Shown: positions 1 to 5,069 of the stretch, in pieces
How positions within the stretch are numbered: position 1 is the stretch's first letter
Layout: every line of letters starts with the position of its first letter
NCBI GenBank assembly: GCA_031289865.1
Contig: JAITOQ010000059.1
Location: 1 to 6,454 of the forward strand
DNA from: Clostridiales bacterium
GTDB taxonomy: Bacteria > Bacillota > Clostridia > Christensenellales > JAISNN01
Direction: 5' to 3'
DNA: 6,454 nt
Program-made: the position numbers and the translations under genes
Notes under the pieces: model-generated
Databases searched by the model: none
Seen by the model: the letters and a program-made list of their open reading frames with translations, nothing else
What the model was told of the DNA's origin: nothing

Positions 1-69
1 ATGGAACAATAGAGCTGAATAAGTTGAATTTCTTTCATCATTAATTCATTTTAACGCTTTTTGTTCCAT
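1..69. repeat. Interrupted inverted repeat (arms 1-9 and 61-69, extending to 11-15/56-60)
   Basis: ATGGAACAA at 1-9 is the exact reverse complement of TTGTTCCAT at 61-69. With base 10 bulged, 11-15 (AGAGC) also pairs with 56-60 (GCTTT) on the plus strand if one G-U pair is allowed, giving a 14-pair arm around a 40-base centre. A weaker 6-bp pair (TGAATT 25-30 with AATTCA 43-48) lies within. The left arm touches the window edge, so it could be longer. Role unknown. Confidence 0.6.
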
Positions 70-116
70 TTGTCATCTTTTTTTGGTGCGTTTTAACTTG
101 CAATTCGCATTATTAC
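1..116. other. AT-rich non-coding gap downstream of dnaB
   Basis: This stretch contains 34 G or C in 116 bases (about 29 %), clearly lower than the genes. I see no coding region: on the minus strand an ATG at 69 opens only a seven-codon frame, and the plus-strand ATG at 1 meets TAG after three codons. No convincing hairpin followed by a U tract terminates dnaB on the minus strand. The plus strand has a T7 tract at 78-84. An interrupted inverted repeat occupies 1-69. Confidence 0.75.
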
Positions 117-1646
117 CTAACCTTTGGGTAATTCGTAATCGTCGGGAAAGGTGTTCGGGATTTTGTCCTCATTCACGTTTTCGATATTAAAGTCCTCAAA
201 GCTCCCTACACTGCTCTCTCTATCCCTTTCTTCGGGAGGAATTGCTCCGCCCGCCGTTTCTATAACGGGCTTTAGGGCGGTTTTTTTCGCGTTGTTTTGG
301 ACGTGCGCCGCGCCCTCCGCGGTCAAGCGCGGACGAAAGCTGACCTCTTCTCCTATCCAATCAAAGTAGAGCGTTCCCGTTCTGCCGTTTCTGTGCTTGG
401 CGACAATCATTTCTACCAAATCTTTCTCCGCGTTTGCGTCGTACATATCCGGCTTGTGGATAAAGATGACTATGTCCGCGTCTTGCTCGATTGCGCCCGA
501 TTCGCGGAGATCCGACAGCATAGGACGGTGGTCTACACGCTGCTCTAAGGCTCTCGAAAGCTGTGAAAGGAGGAGTATCGGGACGTTTAATTCCTTTGCG
601 ATTATCTTGAGAGAACGCGTAAGCTCGCTTATCTCCTGCTGACGGCTGTCGCTCCGTTTTCCCGACGACATGAGCTGTAAATAGTCGATCATGACGAGAT
701 CTATCGCACCGTGCTCTTTGACAAACCTACGACACTTCGAGAGAATATCCGACGGCGTATTGAGCGACGAATCGTCGACATAGATTTCAGATGCGGTGAT
801 TTCGCGGTTCGCCGCATGAAGCCGCGTAAATACGTCCGCCCCGACGTTTCCGCTGCTCACGTCCGACATGCTGACATGACCGACGCTGCACAAAAGCCGC
901 CGCGAAAGCTGATCTATAGGCATTTCCAAAGAAAAAACGACGGCCTTTTTATGCGCCTTAATCGCCACGTTACTGACAAGGTTTAGTGCCCACGAGGTCT
1001 TGCCGACACCCGGACGCGCCGCAATCAAAATGAGGTCGGAGCGGTGCAAGCCGTTGAAGAGGTGGTCAAAATTGACGAAGCCCGACTTTATCCCCTTTTC
1101 GCCACCCGTGCCTTTTAACAATTCCTCGATTTCTTTGATAGCCGTACCCGTCACCTCTTTGACGTTGACAAGCGTACTGCGGTCGCGTTCTCTCGAAAGA
1201 TCAAAGATTAGCTTTTCAGCCTTTGCGAGGGTATCGGAGGCGTTTGTACTCTCGTACGCTTCGGACGCAATCGCGTTTGAAGCCGAGATTAAGGCTCTGA
1301 GCGTCGAATCGCGCTTGACGATACTCTGATAGTGCCGAAAGTTTGCAGAGCTGGGGAGCGTCTCAGAAAGGTTTATGACATAATCCAACCCTCCGACCTC
1401 ACCCAAAAAACCGTTCCGATCCAATAGATCCGTGACCGTCACAACGTCCGCGGCTTTGTTTTCGCTATACAGCTCCTCCACCGCGGAAAAGATTTTTTTA
1501 TGAGAGGTTAAGTAAAAATCCTTTGCGTCGAGCGCGCCTATGACGTCGGTCAAAATTTCGCCGTCGATAAGACACGCGCCTATTACGCATTGTTCCGCTT
1601 CCTGATTGTACGGGAGTGCGCGGATATTTTTTTTGCCGTTTTCCAT
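117..1646 (-). CDS. dnaB: Replicative DNA helicase DnaB, 509 aa
   Basis: This is the hexameric helicase that unwinds DNA at the replication fork, moving 5'-3' on the lagging strand and recruiting primase. (It is named DnaC in Bacillus subtilis.) The N-terminal primase-interacting domain spans about 10-112 and opens with LPYNQEAEQCVIGACLID, typical of the family. A helical linker (about 113-180) leads to the RecA-like motor (about 185-440): Walker A ARPGVGKTS 210-218, catalytic Glu241 in FSLEM, Walker B MIDYLQL with Asp321, SQLSR 361-365, and KHRNG with Lys417 and probable arginine finger Arg419. All catalytic residues are present and no intein interrupts the gene. At 509 residues it exceeds the usual 440-475 because of a C-terminal tail (about 441-509), the last 40 residues carrying 12 acidic and 4 basic side chains. 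ATG 1646 is preceded by AAAGGA six bases upstream. It follows the lipoprotein by 14 bases and probably shares its promoter; the usual neighbour rplI is not in the window. Confidence 0.97.
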   Translation of the reverse strand: MENGKKNIRALPYNQEAEQCVIGACLIDGEILTDVIGALDAKDFYLTSHKKIFSAVEELYSENKAADVVTVTDLLDRNGFLGEVGGLDYVINLSETLPSSANFRHYQSIVKRDSTLRALISASNAIASEAYESTNASDTLAKAEKLIFDLSRERDRSTLVNVKEVTGTAIKEIEELLKGTGGEKGIKSGFVNFDHLFNGLHRSDLILIAARPGVGKTSWALNLVSNVAIKAHKKAVVFSLEMPIDQLSRRLLCSVGHVSMSDVSSGNVGADVFTRLHAANREITASEIYVDDSSLNTPSDILSKCRRFVKEHGAIDLVMIDYLQLMSSGKRSDSRQQEISELTRSLKIIAKELNVPILLLSQLSRALEQRVDHRPMLSDLRESGAIEQDADIVIFIHKPDMYDANAEKDLVEMIVAKHRNGRTGTLYFDWIGEEVSFRPRLTAEGAAHVQNNAKKTALKPVIETAGGAIPPEERDRESSVGSFEDFNIENVNEDKIPNTFPDDYELPKG

Positions 1647-1660
1647 TTGTTATCCTTTTT

Positions 1661-2512
1661 TTATCTGACTTCTTTCTTTTTCCCGAACGTCAATGCGACC
1701 GCAATCGCTACGACGCTTGCGCCCGCCGCAACCGTAACCCATACGATATAGTTCGCCGACCGCCTTGTAATCTCTATCTCTCTGTCACGCGTATCATAGT
1801 CTATCCGATAGATAAACGTGTTTAAGCCCGTTTCGGTATCGATTCCCTTTTCGTCCGCGTCCATATCGATAGAATCCAAATAGGTTTCGTAACGGTAGAC
1901 GTACGAAAAGGCTCTAAAATCTATGTCTTTGATATCGGACGCAATTTGGTCGTATATATTAGGGTATGAAAACGCGTCCCCGCCCTTCTTAGCAAATTCC
2001 TCGGCAAAATACTGAGCGCGTTCGTCGATTTCGGCAAACACGGTCCGGCGTTTTGTCTTGTAATAGTTAAAAAGCGCGTTACTCTTATCCTCGTCCTTTT
2101 CCGCGGTGGATTTTTCGTACTTTTCGTCGCCCGTGATCCCGAAATAAATGTAGTATTCGGTCAAGGATTCAAAGTAGCGCAACCCGTTTATCTCGACGCG
2201 CTCTACGGTTTCGCCCATAGCTTTAGTGCCGTCGGCATTTTCCCCGCCGTCGGTGTTTTCCTCTTTGATCACCTCAAAATCCAACAGCTCCAACGCCTCT
2301 TTTATAAAGCCCGTGAGGCTCTCCGCGTCATAGCTGCCGTACGCCGTCCCGTCATTCGGAATAGTCGCGGGGTCAAATGTCACCGTTATCAACTGATAAA
2401 TACTCCCGTCGCTAAAGTGATATTCGCCGTATTCTATAGTCGCCTCGACACAAGACGACAACGAAAATATGAGAATAACCGCCGTCAAAAACAATAAAAG
2501 CTTCTTTTTCAT
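1661..2512 (-). CDS. Predicted lipoprotein with C-terminal membrane anchor, 283 aa, family not recognised
   Basis: I do not recognise a family and assign no function. The N-terminus is a lipoprotein signal: MKKK, a hydrophobic stretch (5-18), then the lipobox LSSC, with Cys21 as the predicted lipidation site. The mature part is predicted to lie outside the membrane. It contains a beta-like start (about 24-47), an acidic low-complexity stretch (about 83-103, rich in Glu, Asp, Gly), a charged, probably helical middle (about 130-178), and a Tyr-rich segment (about 201-240, including AFSYVYRYETYLDSID). Near the end a second hydrophobic segment (about 254-275) is followed by GKKKEVR, which predicts a membrane helix with a cytoplasmic tail; the protein would therefore be fixed at both ends. 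Start supported by GGAGGT six bases upstream and its own promoter. dnaB follows after 14 bases. Its position after an ABC transporter hints at envelope work, but this is only context. Confidence 0.85.
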   Translation of the reverse strand: MKKKLLLFLTAVILIFSLSSCVEATIEYGEYHFSDGSIYQLITVTFDPATIPNDGTAYGSYDAESLTGFIKEALELLDFEVIKEENTDGGENADGTKAMGETVERVEINGLRYFESLTEYYIYFGITGDEKYEKSTAEKDEDKSNALFNYYKTKRRTVFAEIDERAQYFAEEFAKKGGDAFSYPNIYDQIASDIKDIDFRAFSYVYRYETYLDSIDMDADEKGIDTETGLNTFIYRIDYDTRDREIEITRRSANYIVWVTVAAGASVVAIAVALTFGKKKEVR

Positions 2513-2535
2513 AGAGTTACCTCCGATCGTTTTAT

Positions 2536-2564
2536 ATTATATACTATTTTCTTCTTTTTCACAA
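2536..2564 (-). promoter_or_regulatory. Predicted sigma-A (sigma-70 type) promoter for the lipoprotein-dnaB unit
   Basis: In the 58-base gap after the permease the minus strand has TTGTGA (2564-2559, four of six matches to TTGACA), a 17-base spacer, and a perfect TATAAT (2541-2536). Transcription would start near 2529, giving a 5' leader of about 17 bases that contains GGAGGT (2524-2519) six bases before the lipoprotein ATG. Spacing and the perfect -10 make this the best promoter in the window; activity is inferred. Confidence 0.7.
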
Positions 2565-2570
2565 GCAATT

Positions 2571-4280
2571 TTAACATTCTATTCGATTGAACAGCGCGTC
2601 CAAATCCTCTTCCTTTTTGCGCCCGATTGCAAGATAGACTATCAAGGCGCACATATATGCAAAGAGCCAAAAGACCAAATACGCAACCCAACGCGGAAAG
2701 AGTCCGACCTCGGCGAGCGCGGCAAACACAATCCCGACAATCATAGGGATCAGACTCGCGCCCACGGCAATCAGCATGGGAAACATCAAATAGGTGTTTG
2801 ACTTTAGTGCCTCTTTGACGTTGTTCCAATCAAGGGTCGGACGTTTTAGGTCGCGCCTAAGTCCGAAACGGTTGAGCGAAAACGACAATGCCGCCCCCGC
2901 GCCCGCGAATAAGACGGCGTTTAGGAGCGCGGACCATATCGCCTCCCCTTTTACCGCCAAAACGACCGCGACGGCTATCGCGCCGAGCACGATCCCCGTG
3001 CAAGACACTATCCATGCAAACCGCGCCTTAGCGCGAAAAATCTCGGCGTACGGCACGGGCAGATATTTGTTGATATAAAAGGTTTTTCCCTCTCTCGTGA
3101 ATGCGGCAAACGCGGTATAATTCATTCCCGCGGAAAACATAATTCCGAAAAAATATGAGAGAAAAAGCGCAATGCCTACACCGATAGCCGACGACCCACC
3201 GCCCATATTTAAGATACCGGACACATTGTAAAACACGATAAAGAGCGGTGCCATTATCGCTCCCAAATAGGACTGAAAGGCAAAACCCGTATCGCGGGAA
3301 AGCATTTTTATCTCCTTTATGAGGAGTGCCTTTCGGAGGGAGCGGCTTTCTAATCGATAGCCTTTCCTTTTTGAGGAACGGCTCGCCGCGTGTTCTATCT
3401 GACCTCTCATGCTTTTTGCATAAAATTTAGAGGATAGAAAAAATACGGCGGCAAAGAGCGCGGATAAGCTCAAAACAAAGTATAGGAGATTGAGCGCGGC
3501 ATTCTTTAAAAACATAAAATCCGTAAAAAAGCGTATCGGATACAGATACCGCCCAATCGCGGAAAAGCTCAAAATCATGCTTTCGACAAACGCGTTCGGA
3601 TCGATCTCACCCCCCTCGCCTATCTCCGCGCCCGCGTTGGATACGCGTCCGACGACCGTGAAATATACGACGAAAAACGCGGCAAAAAGCGCGATCCCCG
3701 CGACAAGCGAGAGCATGGATTTCCGTTTAAAAAACGACACGAGATACATGAGCGGAACGGTTAAGAGCGCGATCACAAGGAGAGGCAAAAGCGGCAAAAT
3801 AAACGGCATAACTACCGCCGACAAAAAGTACAGTACCGTGATGCTTCCCCCGCCCGCCGCAAGCCCTATCCCGAACACTATCGGGAGCGGTAGCGCAAAA
3901 AACAGCGAAACGGAAACCTCCGTGGTATAGACCGCAATCAGCTTCGCCGAAAATATCCTCGTCGGCGAAAACGGAAGAGACAGCAAAAACTCCGCGTCCT
4001 TGTCAAAAAATACGATTTGGAGCATGGTTATCAGCCCGAAAAAAAACGTCACTATCATGCCGACGGTATAGATAGACGAAACGAATTCCGAAGAAATATC
4101 CATACCGCTCTCCGCGGCGTGCTTTCCCGCAAAAAACACCGCGGCACACGCGCCTATCAATATCGGGAGAAAGCACACGGTAAGGACCGTGTACAAAATG
4201 ATTTTTATCTTTTTTTGGCTCTTGTCCAAGCGGAAAAGATTGATTAAAAACACCTTGACAAGGTGAAAAAATCCCGTCAT
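2571..4280 (-). CDS. ABC-2 type transporter permease, 569 aa, about 12 membrane helices
   Basis: This polytopic membrane protein is the transmembrane partner of the ATPase encoded just upstream. Hydrophobic segments are visible at about 26-51, 68-92, 118-142, 150-181, 188-210, 262-283, 337-357, 366-389, 424-443, 449-468, 498-522 and 530-553. A long basic cytoplasmic stretch (about 284-330, with RSSKRKGYR) divides it into two halves. Each half carries a similar short motif after a helix: LLSLPFSPTRIFSAK (about 99-113) and INKYLPVPYAEIFRAKA (about 403-419), as expected for large permeases with two fused halves, where this loop probably contacts the ATPase. The length suits the large ABC-2 'putative ABC exporter' permeases rather than the roughly 250-400-residue single units. 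The start overlaps the ATPase stop as ATGA; GGAGG lies 10 bases upstream, inside the ATPase gene. No terminator follows the TAA. Substrate unknown; a peptide, lipid or ion cannot be distinguished from sequence. Confidence 0.9.
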   Translation of the reverse strand: MTGFFHLVKVFLINLFRLDKSQKKIKIILYTVLTVCFLPILIGACAAVFFAGKHAAESGMDISSEFVSSIYTVGMIVTFFFGLITMLQIVFFDKDAEFLLSLPFSPTRIFSAKLIAVYTTEVSVSLFFALPLPIVFGIGLAAGGGSITVLYFLSAVVMPFILPLLPLLVIALLTVPLMYLVSFFKRKSMLSLVAGIALFAAFFVVYFTVVGRVSNAGAEIGEGGEIDPNAFVESMILSFSAIGRYLYPIRFFTDFMFLKNAALNLLYFVLSLSALFAAVFFLSSKFYAKSMRGQIEHAASRSSKRKGYRLESRSLRKALLIKEIKMLSRDTGFAFQSYLGAIMAPLFIVFYNVSGILNMGGGSSAIGVGIALFLSYFFGIMFSAGMNYTAFAAFTREGKTFYINKYLPVPYAEIFRAKARFAWIVSCTGIVLGAIAVAVVLAVKGEAIWSALLNAVLFAGAGAALSFSLNRFGLRRDLKRPTLDWNNVKEALKSNTYLMFPMLIAVGASLIPMIVGIVFAALAEVGLFPRWVAYLVFWLFAYMCALIVYLAIGRKKEEDLDALFNRIEC

Positions 4281-5014
4281 ACCTCGCCGCCCTCCGTCCG
4301 CGTAATCGAGAGGAAATATTCCTCAAGGGTTTCGTCACGGCGCAAGGCTTTTAGGTCGGACATGCTCGTATCGACCACGATTTTACCCTTGTTTATGACG
4401 GCGATACGGTCGCAAAGCTTCTCCGCAACATCCAAGACGTGCGACGAAAAAAAGACGGTATTGCCCTTTTTGCAATGCTCGCGCATGAGCTGTTTTAGGT
4501 CGTAAGCCGACTGCGGGTCAAGCCCCGTCAAGGGTTCGTCCAAAACCCACAGCTTAGGCTCGTGAAGTATCGCGCCGATGACGCAAATCTTTTGCTTCAT
4601 GCCGTGAGAATACTTTTTTATTGGGTCGTTTAGCACGTCCTTTAAACTGAATAACTCCGCGTATTTTTCGATACGCTCCTTTTTTTTCGCCGCGGGTATG
4701 CCGTACACGTCCGCCATAAAATCGAGATATTCTATCCCCGTCAATTTGTCGTAAATCACATGGTTGTCGGGAACATAGCCGATATTTTTTTTCGCCGCGA
4801 GAGGATTCTTTTTGATATCCTCTCCGAATATCTCGATTGTCCCCTCCTCAAACGGCAAAACCCCGATAACCGACTTGATAGTCGTAGACTTTCCCGCCCC
4901 GTTAGGCCCTAAAAAACCGAAAATCTCACCGGGCAAAACCGTGAGGTTGACACAATCGACGGCTTTTACCCCGCCGCCCGCATAAGTCTTTGTTAGGTTT
5001 GTTATTTTTAGCAT
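4277..5014 (-). CDS. ABC transporter ATP-binding protein (EcsA/YtrB/NatA-like), 245 aa
   Basis: This soluble ATPase powers the membrane protein encoded immediately downstream; together they form an ABC-2 type transporter, probably an exporter. Visible motifs are Walker A GPNGAGKST 36-44, signature SHGMK 136-140 in place of LSGGQ, Walker B LWVLDE with catalytic Glu160, D-loop GLDP 164-167 and switch His192. The usual Q-loop glutamine is replaced: the segment reads YVPDN, with Asp83 at that place. YSxGMK signatures and an acidic residue after the Pro are familiar in the EcsA-like group, so this does not imply loss of function. The ATG at 5014 was chosen because GAGGTGAT stands at ideal distance before it; the frame stays open up to a TTG at 5044, which lies in the heptamer repeat and has no good ribosome site. 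The stop overlaps the permease start by 4 bases (ATGA), which implies translational coupling. Substrate unknown. Confidence 0.93.
   Translation of the reverse strand: MLKITNLTKTYAGGGVKAVDCVNLTVLPGEIFGFLGPNGAGKSTTIKSVIGVLPFEEGTIEIFGEDIKKNPLAAKKNIGYVPDNHVIYDKLTGIEYLDFMADVYGIPAAKKKERIEKYAELFSLKDVLNDPIKKYSHGMKQKICVIGAILHEPKLWVLDEPLTGLDPQSAYDLKQLMREHCKKGNTVFFSSHVLDVAEKLCDRIAVINKGKIVVDTSMSDLKALRRDETLEEYFLSITRTEGGEV
4680..4799. repeat. 15-bp direct repeat pair inside the ABC ATPase gene (4680-4694 and 4785-4799)
   Basis: The plus strand carries TTTTTTTTCGCCGCG at both positions, identical over 15 bases and offset by exactly 105 bases (35 codons). Both copies are read in the same frame and encode Ala-Ala-Lys-Lys (residues about 73-76 and 108-111). 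Each contains an A8 tract on the coding strand. Both Ala-Ala-Lys-Lys stretches are lysine-rich, so shared codon choice may explain part of the identity. Confidence 0.8.
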
Positions 5015-5017
5015 AAA

Positions 5018-5025
5018 ATCACCTC
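5018..5025 (-). promoter_or_regulatory. Ribosome binding site that fixes the ATPase start
   Basis: The minus strand reads GAGGTGAT, then TTT, then ATG. All eight bases can pair with the 3' end of 16S rRNA in the register used by Bacillota, and the implied spacing is optimal. This decides for ATG 5014 over the in-frame TTG at 5044. Confidence 0.85.
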
Positions 5026-5041
5026 TTCCATACTTACTTTT

Positions 5042-5069
5042 CAACTTTCAACTCTCAACTCTCAACTTG
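5042..5069. repeat. Four-copy 7-bp tandem repeat (plus strand CAACTYT-like) at the 3' end of the exporter gene
   Basis: On the plus strand four heptamers follow one another: CAACTTT, CAACTCT, CAACTCT, CAACTTG. On the coding strand this is a run of GTTGARA-type units. It supplies the exporter's final Val-Glu-Ser codons and its TGA stop (5055-5057) and runs on into the gap before the ATPase gene. A period of 7 is not a multiple of 3, so each copy shifts frame, but TGA recurs in the unit and limits any protein extension. Copy-number variation between strains is plausible but cannot be seen here. Confidence 0.85.

Noticed and set aside
117..150. Rho-independent terminator at the end of dnaB (TTACC...GGTAA around the stop)
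   Set aside because: The stem is only five pairs, overlaps the stop codon and is not followed by a U tract on the coding strand.
1627..1634. A8 tract at codons 5-7 of dnaB as a phase-variation switch
   Set aside because: dnaB is essential, so switching it off is implausible; lysine-rich codons near the start explain the tract.
2469..3930. Plus-strand open frames opposite the permease and lipoprotein genes, and similar ones elsewhere
   Set aside because: They lie antisense to well-supported genes, lack recognisable domains and convincing ribosome sites, and are explained by codon bias of the real genes.
4670..4690. Programmed -1 frameshift at A AAA AAG, followed by GGAG, in the ATPase gene (dnaX-like)
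   Set aside because: The slippery heptamer is in the right register, but there is no upstream stimulatory Shine-Dalgarno at dnaX-like distance and no obvious downstream hairpin; the zero-frame product is a complete, normal ATPase.
5015..5044. Upstream in-frame TTG start for the ABC ATPase (ten extra residues)
   Set aside because: The TTG lies in the heptamer repeat without a good ribosome site, whereas ATG 5014 has GAGGTGAT at ideal spacing and begins the conserved LKITNLTK-type N-terminus.
5015..5054. Promoter between the exporter and ATPase genes
   Set aside because: TTGAGA/TTGAAA hexamers from the heptamer repeat resemble -35 elements, but no -10 box lies at 16-18 bases spacing.
5042..5069. 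CRISPR array
   Set aside because: The units are 7 bp and contiguous, with no spacers and no cas genes nearby.
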